Source: Symbiodinium sp. CCMP2592
Taxonomy: Eukaryota; Sar; Dinophyceae; Suessiales; Symbiodiniaceae
Direction: 5' to 3'
DNA: 64,000 bases
Assembly (NCBI GenBank): GCA_905221615.1
Contig: CAJNDT010003824.1
Location: 199,001-263,000, forward strand
A program made the translations under genes and the position numbers. This document shows positions 1-9,856 of the stretch, in pieces; position 1 is the first letter of the stretch; each line of letters begins with the position of its first letter. Below the pieces are notes generated by a model. That model was not told where the DNA came from. It did no database searches and saw nothing but the letters and a program-made list of their open reading frames with translations.

Positions 1-396
1 GAGCTTGACCCAGAGGCTGATGATGCCGAGTTAGAAGAGCTTGTGCAAGAGCTGCCTGAAAAGCTCATGCAAGCAGAAGAGCCGCAGCCAAGCATGGCCA
101 GCGGTGGTAGACGTGTCGCTCCTCTAGAAATCGACTTGGGAGGCGGTAGGACACAGGTAGTGCATTTTGACAATTTCACACACTCCAGCGGTCAGCTCCG
201 AGCATTCGTTGCTTGCGAGACACACAGCGGCTGCCGCTTGTACACGTTTGTACGGCATCATGGCAGCCGCAGGCGGGCTGCTGCCTTTTTGCTTGCTTGG
301 CAAATGCGAGCAGCTCACCACCGCAGAGCTGAAGCTCACATTGCGGACAAGCCAAGTGAAGAGCAGGTGGATGCCATGATGCTCCGGATCGCTTGA
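1..396 (+). CDS. C-terminal part of an unknown acidic-to-basic protein (cut by window edge)
   Basis: The frame is open from base 1 and ends at a TGA at 394-396, so only the C-terminal 131 residues are visible. The visible part starts acidic (Asp/Glu-rich, residues 1-25). It then has a compact segment beginning GGGRTQVVHFDNFTHSSGQL (about residues 49-68) with several Cys and His, and ends in an Arg/Ala-rich stretch and an acidic tail. I recognise no family. It lies on the same strand as the next five genes. A poly-T/AG tract follows the stop (about 430-462). No start can be judged because the 5' end lies outside the window. Confidence 0.55.
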   Translation, partial: ELDPEADDAELEELVQELPEKLMQAEEPQPSMASGGRRVAPLEIDLGGGRTQVVHFDNFTHSSGQLRAFVACETHSGCRLYTFVRHHGSRRRAAAFLLAWQMRAAHHRRAEAHIADKPSEEQVDAMMLRIA

Positions 397-1185
397 TGCA
401 ACACACGGCAGTCAGAGTGAACGTTTGAGGGTTTTTTTTTAGTTTGTTGCATTGTTTGGATGCAGGACACGTGTTGGCTGACTGTGCTGCTTCCGTTTGC
501 TGCAAGAGTACCTCGGTCACTGTGGGCATGTGTGACTGCCCGTGCATGTGTGACTGCCCGCAGCCCCTTTCGGCTCCTTTGGGCTGTGCAGGGGCCAATG
601 CATTGGCATTTCTCCCACTACGGAAGGCCGGCAGGGAGAAGTGTAGTCGAGTCTCGAAAGCTTTGCGGTGAGAAACCTGTAAAGTTACAAAGCTTTGAAA
701 CCCAGGCAGTCCTTAAGCCCCTAGAGTAAGAAGCTTGCTAACTCACAGAGCCAGATGCGGCCACCGTGTGCTCACCTGGGTTTCGGGCTGCGTTTTCGAC
801 GCTAACCCATTTCCCAGGCTGCACTTTGGATCGGCACGCTACCTGGTCTGTGGGCTGCACGAAGCTACCCTGGAGCTACAGGATGCACAGTAGTCAGTTT
901 AGCGTCCCCGCTATAGGTGTAGCAGCAAGCCAGGTTGCAGGTGTCTGTTGGAACAGATTAGCCTCTCAAAATCAAAGCAAAACCCCCAACACCTTAAAAA
1001 AAATTGCTCGCAGGTGGGTGCCGGTGGTCTACAACCAGTGGGGCGAGGCGCAGCTCCCACACCGGCCGCCTGTGCTGTTGCCGCCGCATCCGCCGGCGGC
1101 GGCGGCCACTTTTGCTGGCACGGGTGCAGCCCACGGTGCAGCCACAGGTGGCGGTGTTGCTGCTAACCCCTCGGGGGCTGCAGCA
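397..1185. other. Intergenic stretch with acceptor-like tracts
   Basis: I see no convincing protein here; the short ORFs lack compositional support. The stretch holds pyrimidine/AG tracts near 430-462 and 1004-1014, the second after an A-run. A low-complexity Ala/Pro-coding GC-rich segment at 1070-1180 leads directly into the next reading frame and may be its 5' leader or extra N-terminus. Confidence 0.4.
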
Positions 1186-2204
1186 ATGCCGGCGCCGAAA
1201 AAAAATCCTGGCCAGGTGGACCTAAGCAGCGAGGATGACGACGAGGAGTCTGAGGAGGAGGAGGCGGCTAAGAAAGGAGCCGGACTCCCAGTCGCGGAAG
1301 GATGATATCGTGGTGGTGGACCACGACCAGGAGAAGAAGAAAGAAGAAAAGGGTGGCAAAAAGGAGGAGGCTGCTCAGAAGCGCAAGAAGAAGAAGGAGA
1401 GCAGCTCTTCCAGCGGAGGCAACAGTGAGTCCTCCAGCAAGAAAGAAAAGCCCCGTGCAGCCCCCGCTGCCAAGGAGGCCAAGCAGGCACACGAGGCCCA
1501 GGCCGACGAGAACGAGAGCGGCAAGGCCAAGGAGCCCAAGGAAGACAAGGAGGCGGAGGCGGCGGAGGGCGAGCCTGCAGCGCGGCCTGCGAGGAAGAAC
1601 CGCAGCCGGCACTCAGCGGACGAGGCAGATGTCGTTCGCTGCGAGCACTGCTGGATGTGTGTGAAGAAAGAAGGCCTGCAGAAGAAGCAGCCATCAAAGG
1701 AGGACCGGGCGGCTAGCATGAGCCAGCACAGGCCGCCGGTTCAGCTGCGGAGCAGGGGGCGTGTGGAGGAGCCGCCGCACAGACGTGGCCCGCGGCGTGA
1801 AGAGAGCCGAGATGATGATGGCAGCCGTGGGCGCCGGAGAAGCCGTGGTGAGAGCCGCCAGAGCCGTGGCCAGGCAAGCTCTCGAGGCGGCGGCCAGGCA
1901 AGCTCTCGGGGGAGCCGCAAAGGCGGCGGCCAGGCAAGCTCTCGAGGGAGCCGCAAGAGCTCCCGCGGCAGCGAGCACATGGACCGACGCTTCTCGGGCC
2001 GCTCCCGCAGCCGAGCCTGCGGCAAGCTCCGGCCGCCGTGGGCGCGATTCGCGGAAGGAGCCGACAGGGCAGCTAGGCCGCAGCAAATCATCGCCAAGGG
2101 ATCGGGCCATGGTGGCGGGTCAGAGCCAGAGCCCTCAGATCCCCCAGATGATGCTGGCCTTTTTCGATGCCACCACGAAGATGCTGGACATGCAGCAGCA
2201 GTAG
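1186..2204 (+). pseudogene. Arg/Ser/Lys-rich (RS-type) protein broken by two frameshifts
   Basis: The start is taken as ATG 1186, two bases after a CTGCAG acceptor-like tract. The product begins MPAPKKNPGQVDLSSEDDDE. It is read in frame 1 to about 1290, then in frame 2 to about 2020 (Lys/Glu-rich, then a CEHCWMC Cys cluster near 1640-1665, then tandem SSRG-type Ser/Arg/Gly repeats at 1860-1970). It is then read in frame 3, ending MMLAFFDATTKMLDMQQQ at a TAG at 2202-2204. Each switch continues the same composition, so two small indels look likelier than three genes. RS-rich proteins often bind RNA or splicing factors, but no defined domain supports a function here. If the assembly is correct, the copy is degraded. 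Confidence 0.45.
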
Positions 2205-2389
2205 TCCTAACATCGAAGATTTTTGGGCGAGAGGAAGAATCCTGGGCCTGGTGTCCTAAGATCCGTGCGATCCTGGACCCAGAGCCCTAAGATTCGGCTC
2301 TCGCAGAGGAGGCTAGGCCGCGGTAGCTAGGCCGTAGAGCCAGGCCGTAGGGTAGGAGCCCGACTGGCCTTCACCCGCCCTTAGCTCAC

Positions 2390-2545
2390 GAAAGCCTTCA
2401 GGCCCCAAGCAAAGCTACAGCTACTACAGCTTTTAAGCTTTTAGCTGGAAACCGGAAACCTGAACCCTTAGGCACCAAGCAAAATACAGCTACTACAGCT
2501 TTTGAGCTTTTAGCCGGAAACCTGAACCCTTAGGCACCAAGCACA
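2390..2545. repeat. Tandem duplication, about 70-75 bp unit, roughly two copies
   Basis: A unit containing CAAGCAAA...TACAGCTACTACAGC followed by a TTT(T/G)AAGCTTTTAGC-like run and GGAAACCTGAACCCTTAGG is present twice in tandem with a partial third copy. It lies between the RS-rich gene and the GC-rich satellite. Confidence 0.7.
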
Positions 2546-2814
2546 ACTGAAGCTGAAAAGGCCAAGTCGGAAGTAGCTCCAGTGTTCCACTCACCAAGCA
2601 CTGCCGAGCACAGTCGTGCCAAAAAAGATTCGTTTCAGTTTTGTTTTTGCCGGGCATGTTGAACTCATAAAGGGTTTTAAGGCCACAAGAGGACAGAACA
2701 CAGAAAACACAGTGAATTCTCAAGGGGGCGGCCCTGAGGGTCTTCGGGGGGGCTTTGGGGGCACTGGGAGGGCTCTGGAGGGCGTTTGCAGGGGATTTAG
2801 CACCTGTTTGGGGG

Positions 2815-3297
2815 TCTCGTGTTCGGTGTCCGGGGTCGTGTCGGGGTCGTGTCCGGGATGTCCGGGGTCGTGTCCGGGATGTCCGGGGTCGTGTCCGGGA
2901 TGTCCGGGGTTGTGTCCGGGATGTCCGGGGCGGGGCCCGGGAAAGGTGTCCGGGGCGGGGCCCGATGTCCCGCCCGCCCATGTCCCGCCATGTCCCGCCA
3001 TGTCCCGCGCATGTCCCGCCATGTCCCGCCCGTGTCCCGCCATGTCCCGCCCGTGTCCCGCCATGTCCCGCCCGTGTCCCGCCATGTCCCGCCCATGTCC
3101 CGCCCATGTCCCGCCCGTGTCCCGCCATGTCCCGCCCATGTCCCGCCCGTGTCCCGCCCATGTCCCGCCAATGTCCCGCCATGTCCCGCCCATGTCCCGC
3201 CATGTCCCGCCCATGTCCCGCCATGTCCCGCCCACGTCCCGCCATGTCCCGCCCTTGTCCCGCCCGAGTTCCGCCCAGCCCCGGTCCCGCCCACGTC
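2815..3297. repeat. GC-rich satellite: GTGTCCGGGATGTCCGGGG-type, then ATGTCCCGCC decamers
   Basis: The first part (about 2815-2965) repeats GTCCGGG(AT)GTCCGGGG units. The second (about 2965-3290) repeats ATGTCCCGCC and GTGTCCCGCCC units of 10-11 bp. Every frame on both strands stays open across it, giving long artificial ORFs rich in Pro-Cys or Gly-His. These are not genes. Confidence 0.95.
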
Positions 3298-3395
3298 TCA
3301 TGATGTCCTTTGCGTCCTCTAAACTCTTTGCACAGCAGCCGATATCTCTCGAGGCTTTGTTTGTGTTAGCAGCAAAGAAAAAAAGCGCCAGGGGT

Positions 3396-3731
3396 ATGCC
3401 TGGCAAACGCAAACGAGGTGACTCTCCAGTGCATGAGACCGATGCGACCCAGCCGCAGGCGGGCAGCAGTGTGATCACTGATGCGACCCAGCCGCAGGCG
3501 GGCAGCAGTGTGATCACTAGTGTGATCACCCGCCGCAGCGATCCGAGCGATCCCGATCCCCGCGAGGGGAAAGGGTTGCGACTATCATTTGGAAGTGGTG
3601 CTGGAAACGAATGGAGACAGATGATGGGACCATTTGGTGGTGGCAATGGTGGAAGGAAGGGTCAACGAATGGAGACAGATGATGGGACCATTTGGTGGTG
3701 GCAATGGTGGAAGGAAGGGTCCAGAATCTGA
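3396..3731 (+). CDS. Possible small ORF with internal duplications
   Basis: ATG 3396 follows a TGTGTTAGCAG acceptor-like tract by about 23 bases, and the frame runs 111 codons. The product starts MPGKRKRGDSPVHETD (basic), then carries a tandem 39-bp repeat (DATQPQAGSSVIT twice). It ends in a Trp/Gly-rich segment read through a 58-bp direct duplication in two different frames. The out-of-frame duplication argues against selection on the C-terminus. It could be a leader exon of the following methyltransferase, or noncoding. Confidence 0.25.
   Translation: MPGKRKRGDSPVHETDATQPQAGSSVITDATQPQAGSSVITSVITRRSDPSDPDPREGKGLRLSFGSGAGNEWRQMMGPFGGGNGGRKGQRMETDDGTIWWWQWWKEGSRI
3604..3722. repeat. 58-bp direct tandem duplication
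   Basis: A segment beginning AATGGAGACAGATGATGGG and ending GGTGGAAGGAAGGGTC occurs twice back to back. Confidence 0.9.
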
Positions 3732-3764
3732 GTGCGGTTTTTTTTCGGGTCAGCCCGACAACAA

Positions 3765-3972
3765 GAGTTTGCGGTGGAATGCTGTCGGTGGAATGCTGTC
3801 GACAATAAGAGTTTGCGGTGGAATGCTGTCGCCGAATTGCATGACTCAGAGATTGCATGATTGCCTGTCTCAAGGCCTTGCATGGAAATGGAAACAAGTG
3901 CATTGCAAGGGTAGACTGTGCCACCCAATTGCCTGACTGAGAGACTGCATTGCATGATTGCTTGTCTTTTTT
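3765..3972. repeat. Short imperfect repeats upstream of the methyltransferase gene
   Basis: GCGGTGGAATGCTGTCG occurs three times (about 3770-3832). A 35-40 bp motif with TTGCATGACTCAGAGA and TTGCATGATTGCCTGTCT is then duplicated. No gene is visible. Confidence 0.6.
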
Positions 3973-4117
3973 CCGTGGGTGGAAATGTTTACATCAGTCC
4001 TGAGTTTGTCACTGAGAGTGAGCAAAGCCAGTTCCAAGAATAGCGTAGACAGCCGGAGCCATCATCCTGATTTCTTTTCTTTCTCAAGCCAAGCTTTTGT
4101 TTTTAGTGGGTTGCAGC

Positions 4118-6381
4118 ATGATGGAGACTGGGGCAGCGAAGCTCCTGTATGCGATGAGTCCTTGGAGCTCAAAGCTGGGGCGTGCACCTGTGGTTGCTGA
4201 GCCCTGTGTAGGCATCTCTGCTTATCGAGAGTGGATGCAGAAAGCAGGGCTTGTTTACAGGCCATGCGCAGCCTACGATTTCAACATGGACTTGGTGCCG
4301 TTTTGGCGAGCTCTGCGAAACCAGGGTTTGCAGGGGACTTCGGAAGTCAAACTGGGTTTGCAAGAAGGGGACATCGAGAGGAATGTCGTGCTGTCAAAAC
4401 TGTCAAGTGCGGAAGGCTTGATAAGCGGGCCCCCTTGTCAGCCTTTTGCCTCCACAGGTTTAAGGCAGGGCGCCCAGGACGAAAAAGGCCGCACAGATGT
4501 TTTTGAATCAGTTGTAAGCATGATATGTGAGGAAGGCTCGCGTGGCTGTCTTCTGTTTTTCATTCTGGAAAACAGCTCACATTTGGCTGATGCCAACCAT
4601 GCTGAGTTTCTGAATGAGATGCTCTTGAGACTTGAAGTGTCACTGCCATATTTTTTGGTAGACACCGTGAAAAAGGATGCTGCGGAGTTTCTGCCAGTCA
4701 AGAGAGGTCGTTTTTTCATCAGAGGGCTAAGGAGAGACTGCCTGCCAGACCCCATGCAGGCGTTCCTCCCTGCCCCCCTGTGCTGCACGGATCTGCTCCC
4801 GGCAGTCACAGGGAAGAGATTTTGGATCTGAGCTTGGCTGCGACCGATGTGCAGAGTTTGTGTGCAGGGCACGCTGCTAACCTCACATTGTACAAGCAGA
4901 CCATATCTCAGTGCATCGAAGAGCATCGTGCCCAAGGCAAGCCGCTGCCCTCGAACACGGTTGTTGTGGAGCTCGACCGAAACCCCTTGAGAACTTTCGG
5001 CGGGAAGTGGGGTTGGGGCAAGATCCCATCACTGAGGACTACGGGGCCACCTTTGTTTCTTCTGAGTTGCGAGGACTTGTCGAGGCCATGGCAGGTCATG
5101 CGACTGCACAGGTGGCTCAGCATCGCTGAGCGGTGCAGCGCTCTGGGGCAGCGTGCAAGCCACGCGGCCTTGTTCTCGAGAGACACCCATGCCCTGCATG
5201 CGATCGGGAACGCTCTCTCGCCAGTGCAGCTGGCCGCTGTTGCCTCGCCGCTCGTGGAGGCAGCGGTCAACTCTGGCGTGCTCACTGCAGGCAACCGTTG
5301 CAAAGCCTGCGCAGTGGAGCTTCTGCCGCACACGAAGCCACCGGGTACATCAGCAGCTTGTATCCTTGAAGAGACCCCGAGGCCAAGCGCCACAAAAGGT
5401 TCCAAACCAAAGGCTGCAGTTGAAGAGGCAACACAAAAGACTCGAAAACCGAGGGCCAAAAGCAGTGCAAAGCCGAAGGCTTCAACTGAAGAGGCAAGCC
5501 CAAAGACCCGAACCCCGAAGGCCAAAACAGCTACAAAGCCAAAGGTTTCAACTGAAGAGGTAACCCCAAAGACTCGCAACCCCAAGGCCAACAGGGTTCG
5601 AAAGCCAAGGGCTCCAACTGAAGAGGAAGCTCCAAAGACTCTGCCTCGTGACACCAGCGCAAAGCCAGAGGCTTCAGCTGAAGAGGAAGCCCCAAAGACT
5701 CTGCCTCGTGACACCAGCACAAAGCCAGAGGCTTCAGCTGAAGAGGAAGCCCCAAAGACTCTGCCTCGTGACCGTGACACCAGCACAAAGCCGGAGGCTT
5801 CAGCTGAAGAGGAAGCCCCAAAGACTCTGCCTCGTGACACCAGCACAAAGCCGGAGGCTTCAGCTGAAGAGGAAGCCCCAAAGACTCTGCCTCGTGACAC
5901 CAGCACAGCTGGTTTAGATGGCACCCAGGACTTACCACGTCACCAGCCAGAAGGCAGCACCCAGGACTTACCACGTCACCAGCCAGAAGGCAGCACCCAG
6001 GACTTACCACGTCACCAGTCCGATGACTTGGAGCTAGAGCTTGAGCGACTGGTTGACGAGCTTTTTTCGGATGATGATCCGGGCATGGACGTTGATGATG
6101 CTGCGCCACAGAGTCCACTCGTCCTGAGTGAGAAAGCAACACACCTCTTCGAGTGTTTGGCTAAAGCCAAAGCTTCATCCAAAAACTGGCTCTCGCCAGC
6201 AAGCAAGAGCTCCAAGAACGAATCTGAGCCAGCACAAAGCTCCGGAAGCAAGGTTGGCGACAGACGGAGGCGTTCTACTAGCTCAGGGCGAGACATGCCA
6301 GAGAATGCTCAGCGCAAGCTGCGTTTCCCACCTCACTTGAACCTGCCAAAAGAAGCGATCCACCTCTCGGATTCCGACTAG
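4118..6381 (+). CDS. C5 cytosine DNA methyltransferase with repetitive Lys-rich tail, split by one frameshift
   Basis: The likely start is ATG 4118, one base after a TTGCAG acceptor. The first frame (4118-4831, 237 residues) has a variant SAM-binding motif I (EPCVGISAYREW, about residues 29-40), the catalytic motif IV GPPCQPFASTG with Cys107, motif VI ENS at 151-153 and a motif VIII-like KRGRFFI at 195-201. It then hits a stop. The +1-shifted frame 1, open across 4780-6381, carries the motif IX/X region (HAIGNALSPVQLA, about 5195-5235). The two halves therefore make one catalytic domain broken by a one-base indel near 4800-4831. After it comes a tail of Lys/Glu/Thr/Pro repeats (5390-6020), then an acidic Ser-rich C-terminus. 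De novo or maintenance activity cannot be told. Methyltransferases of this type are known inside dinoflagellate retroelements; no reverse transcriptase is visible beside this one. Confidence 0.8.
5395..6025 (+). repeat. Coding tandem repeats in the methyltransferase tail
   Basis: Three units of about 57-60 bp encoding KPKAxxEEAxxKTRxPxAKxx are followed by five units encoding KPEASAEEEAPKTLPRDTS, one with an inserted RD pair. Three units encoding HQPEGSTQDLPR follow. All keep frame, so this frame was under coding constraint while the array expanded. Confidence 0.85.
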
Positions 6382-6675
6382 CGCTTCTAAGCGGTGTCGG
6401 TTGCCATGGTGGCGGTCTGCCTGTTCGTAGATAGGACCTGCTAGGATGGTAGGTGGATGAGCAGATGTGTGTGTGTGTGTGTCACACAGCAAGCTTGAGA
6501 ATAGTGCAAAACAGTCTTCCGATAACCCTTCTGTGTTCGCTGAGTAAGCTTGCCGGGTAGTTCCCTGATGACAGCCATTGAACTCAGGGTTCTTGTTTTT
6601 GTGTCTTGCAGCGATTTGTTTGGCTCCACAAGCCCCTCAGCTCCCACACTCGTGCTCCCCTGCCCCGCAGCAAGC
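6382..6675. promoter_or_regulatory. Spacer with (TG)n and two acceptor-like pyrimidine/AG tracts
   Basis: A short GT repeat lies at 6466-6482. TTGTTTTTGTGTCTTGCAG ends at about 6610, and a CT-rich tract ending in CCCCGCAG ends at 6670, five bases before the ATG of the next gene. These fit cis- or trans-splice acceptors; the second would give a very short leader after spliced-leader addition (inference). Confidence 0.45.
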
Positions 6676-8712
6676 ATGACAGATGCCCCGGACCAGGAGA
6701 TGCCTCAGAGCATCATGTGCATCAGGTGTGAGGAAGAGACAAGCATCTTGACGAGCTACCCAACTGGAAGGAACTGCTTGAGGCGGATCTGCTCCTGCTG
6801 TTCGTCCACAGACCGGTGCCTCTCTCGGATGGCTAAAGCACCGAAGAAGGGCTCTGCCGAAGAAGCCAAAGAAAGCGAGGAGGCCAAGAAAGCTCGAAAA
6901 AGCGCTGAGGCCCTGAGGGGAAGCGTGGCCAAGATGGGTTCCTCGGAGCGTGCCCAGTGGTACCGCCAAGAGAAACGGAAGCGGGCAACCGAGTCAAAGA
7001 AAAGCCGCAGGACCTTCGCAACGGCAGTGGGGGCCTTGGAAGAGACTCGCCAGACTGGGAACGAAGATTGCAGCGGCTCACGATACATGACCCCCCGCGA
7101 CTGGTGCGCACGGGAAATGATCCTGAAGCAGTACAGTACCTTGGAGGATGCTATGGCAGCCTACGAGCAGCGCTGCACAGATCCGGACGTTGTGACCAAG
7201 GAGATCAACGGGGAACTCTGCCTCCGGGTCAACAACGGAGGTCTGGAAAATGTCGTGGACCGCCATACCGTTGCAGCATCCGTGCGGCAGCGGACTGACC
7301 TTGGCGATGGCGAGCAGCTTGATGGTTTCGAAGAGGAAATCGGACCTCGCATGAAACGTGCTTCTGACAAGCTCCAAACAGAGCGGCTTCTGTCAGAGCA
7401 GCAGGGCAAGCAGGCCTACGTTCCGGCCGTCGCGGTGCGACGAGATTTGGAGCAAGAGAAGGAAGTTGCTGAGAACAGAGCTGCTGAATTTCAGCAGCAA
7501 GCCTTGGCACTCAAGGAGAAAGCTGATCAAAAGAGGAAAGAGTTGAAGGAGAAGCAAGCAACCCAGCTTCCCTCCTTGGCAGTGGCAAAGCTCAGCCTCA
7601 CCAACGCTATCCACAAGGCAAATGCTTCGATGTCCGAGCTGTTGAAGCGTCAGAAGGCCACAGCAGACACCTTGTGCAAGGACTTGACGAATGCTTTGTG
7701 CATGTCAGACGTCCCCGTGAAGAGAGAAGCCGAGGAAAAGACGAAAGTGCTGAATGGCAAGATCAAGGACCTGGAGACTGCCATGGAGGAGTCCATCGCA
7801 GAATGGAACACCAAGGCTGGTGACGAAAGCCTTGACATCGAAGCCATGGTGTCAATGGAGAAGGATCTGGCAGCCTACATGAAGGAGTGGCACCTTGGCA
7901 AGCACTGCCAGGCAGTGTTGGACACGAAGCAGCAGATTAAAAACTTCCGCGAATTCACCTCAGACTGCAAGAAGGAGGTGAAGAAGCGGGACAAGCTGGC
8001 CGCGAAGGCGACAGTGAGGGGTTCGAACAAGAAGGCCAAGCTTGATCATCCGAACAGCCAGGCAGCTGCCGAGACCCCCGCCTTGGTGGTCAATCTGTTG
8101 AAGCACCTCAAGGAGAACCCGCTTCCCGATGAAATCATCAACTGCGCAACGGAGCCAGAGGATGAGATGACAGTGCCCCTTCTGCTCCCACCAACGCCGA
8201 TGGAAGGCTTTACCCGGGATGTGACCCGGCACGAGTATTACAGCGAGCAAAAGAAGTGGGTGGAGCAGATGCTGCTGAGGAGCAGCCAGAAGTATTCGTG
8301 TGCGGTGGTCACCAGAGACAATGTGGCCAGGCCCTTCTTGCAGCAGCTGGACCAGATCCTGCCGGTGCCACTGCGTTCCGTGGCACGACCCTCGAGCAAG
8401 GAGCTGCAAGAGATCTGGCAGTTGTACTTTTACCAGATGGCCGGGGACTCCGGCCGCCTCTCGATGTCCACTGACTGGGGCTTGCCCGAATTGCGCATCT
8501 GCTGCGAAGGCAAGGAGATCTACTTGGGGTTCCCCGTGAAGAAGCTAGCCGGCAACACGACGGCCGAGATGCTGCAGCACCTGGAGCGGATGCGTGCAGA
8601 AGAGTTCCTCACGGCAGTTGAGCGGGATGGCTGGTGTGACATGCCGCCCTGGGAGGGGAGTCGTGCTGCCCACGAATTGTTTGTTCGTTCATCTGAGCCT
8701 GCAGGGACCTGA
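6676..8712 (+). CDS. Cys-rich N-terminal finger plus long coiled-coil protein, function unknown
   Basis: ATG 6676 is preferred over upstream in-frame codons because a strong CCCCGCAG acceptor ends at 6670. The product is 678 residues. A Cys cluster (C15, C18, C34, C39, C41, C42, C48) looks like a zinc-binding finger. It is followed by a Lys/Glu/Ala-rich stretch (51-140), a compact segment around MTPRDWCAREMILKQYSTLE (near residue 140), and long charged heptad-like helices (about 210-460). A C-terminal globular part is rich in aromatic residues and Leu. The last 145 bp after the stop stay open in another frame (ending IRER at 8857) and look coding, so the true C-terminus may lie there through a one-base indel or a tiny intron. 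I associate similar Cys-finger proteins with dinoflagellates but know no function. Confidence 0.7.
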   Translation: MTDAPDQEMPQSIMCIRCEEETSILTSYPTGRNCLRRICSCCSSTDRCLSRMAKAPKKGSAEEAKESEEAKKARKSAEALRGSVAKMGSSERAQWYRQEKRKRATESKKSRRTFATAVGALEETRQTGNEDCSGSRYMTPRDWCAREMILKQYSTLEDAMAAYEQRCTDPDVVTKEINGELCLRVNNGGLENVVDRHTVAASVRQRTDLGDGEQLDGFEEEIGPRMKRASDKLQTERLLSEQQGKQAYVPAVAVRRDLEQEKEVAENRAAEFQQQALALKEKADQKRKELKEKQATQLPSLAVAKLSLTNAIHKANASMSELLKRQKATADTLCKDLTNALCMSDVPVKREAEEKTKVLNGKIKDLETAMEESIAEWNTKAGDESLDIEAMVSMEKDLAAYMKEWHLGKHCQAVLDTKQQIKNFREFTSDCKKEVKKRDKLAAKATVRGSNKKAKLDHPNSQAAAETPALVVNLLKHLKENPLPDEIINCATEPEDEMTVPLLLPPTPMEGFTRDVTRHEYYSEQKKWVEQMLLRSSQKYSCAVVTRDNVARPFLQQLDQILPVPLRSVARPSSKELQEIWQLYFYQMAGDSGRLSMSTDWGLPELRICCEGKEIYLGFPVKKLAGNTTAEMLQHLERMRAEEFLTAVERDGWCDMPPWEGSRAAHELFVRSSEPAGT

Positions 8713-8857
8713 GACCTGCCACGGAGCCAGGATTCACATCGTGTCTGACAAAAGCCTCCAGACGGCTCTCACTCACCTGGAGAGGCAGGTCCAACAGGAC
8801 CCGACACTGGAGTCCAAAAGAACCGGCCAGCTGCTGAAGTGGATCCGCGAGAGGTGA
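8713..8857 (+). CDS. Probable displaced C-terminus of the coiled-coil gene
   Basis: Frame 2 encodes an amphipathic helical stretch (HIVSDKSLQTALTHLERQVQ and on to LLKWIRER) ending at TGA 8855-8857. Its composition matches the preceding protein. A TCTGAGCCTGCAG acceptor-like tract just before 8705 offers a splicing alternative to a frameshift. Confidence 0.4.
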
Positions 8858-8929
8858 ACTGTGCGGCATCCTTAGCGTCCAGGCTGCAGCTTCTGCTGCT
8901 AACCTGTGACCTTATGGATCATTCACCTT

Positions 8930-9190
8930 GGCTTCGTGGCTGCCACTGTTGGCTACCCACTTGCCTGCTCCCCGCAACCCCATCTCATCGGGGTGCGGTT
9001 TTTAACAGTTGTTTTCGGCAGGGGTGCTGCTTCGCAGCTATCCCTTCGGCAGGGGTGCTATCCTGTGGGCTGCTGCTTTTGCAGCTAACCCATCGGCAAG
9101 GGTGCTGCTTCGCAGCTATCCCTTTGGCAGGGGTGCTGCTTGGCAGCTACACTGTGGGCTGCTGCTTTTGCAGCTAACCCATTCTTGCCT
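8930..9190. repeat. Imperfect tandem repeat in the 3' flank
   Basis: Units built from GGCAGGGGTGCTGCTTCGCAGCTATCC alternate with GTGGGCTGCTGCTTTTGCAGCTAACCC over about 250 bp. No gene is visible from 8858 to 9530 otherwise. Confidence 0.8.
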
Positions 9191-9534
9191 TTTTCCGAAT
9201 CCTGGGAAGATACAACTGACACCAAGACGTGCGGGAGAATAGTGGGATCAGCGTCTGAGAGCAGAGCCTTAGGACTAGGACAAGTACAGACCTCAGCAGT
9301 ATCTGAAGCTGTAGGCTCTGGAGAAGCGGTTTGGGTACACACTCGTGCTTACTGTTGAGGTCGGGTTTCTCAGGGTGTTACTGTGCACAGTGTCACCGGG
9401 TTCCCTGTCAGCCAAGCTTCACTTTTGAAGCTTGCAAAGGGATGTATCGATTCACCTGTGAACAATCTGCTCTCAGACAACCCACAAACAAAAAAGTTGT
9501 GGGCCAAAGCCGTAGGGCCGTAGGGAGTCCTGGG

Positions 9535-9725
9535 TGTCCGGGGTTATGTCAGGAGTTTCGGGGGGGGGGACGGGGTTGTGTTCGGGATGTTCCGGAGGGG
9601 GTGTCCGGGATGTCCGGAGTGGTGTCCGGGGTGGTGTCCGGGATGTCCGGGGCATGTCCGGGGCATGTCCGGGGCATGTCCGGGGCATGTCCGGGGTTGT
9701 GTGTCCTGAGGTCTGTGTCCCGAGG
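9535..9725. repeat. Second GTCCGGG-type satellite array
   Basis: Repeats of GTGTCCGGGATGTCCGGGG and GTCCGGGGCAT match the first half of the array at 2815-2965 in the same orientation. The two arrays bracket the methyltransferase and coiled-coil genes. Confidence 0.9.
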
Positions 9726-9856
9726 TCCCACCCAAGGTTTATGCATTAATATCATCTAGGATGGGACAGGGGAGAGCATTTGCTGTACTGCTGCATTTCA
9801 TGAACCGCAGAAGTTAAGCTCTGTCAGTTTCGGTGTTGAGCGGTGTGCCTTTCAGG

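Noticed and set aside
1029-1697. Minus-strand ORFs of 114-222 codons opposite the RS-rich gene
   Set aside because: Shadow frames of a low-complexity Lys/Glu/Arg gene; no motif.
2493-3731. Long ORFs of several hundred codons on both strands (Pro-Cys or Gly-His repeats)
   Set aside because: They are read through the GC-rich decamer satellite, which is open in all frames; no start context or domain supports them.
4908-5924. Minus-strand 338-codon repetitive ORF
   Set aside because: Antisense of the in-frame repeats in the methyltransferase tail.
9331-9759. 142-codon ORF over the second satellite
   Set aside because: Half of it is satellite translation; the rest has no motif.
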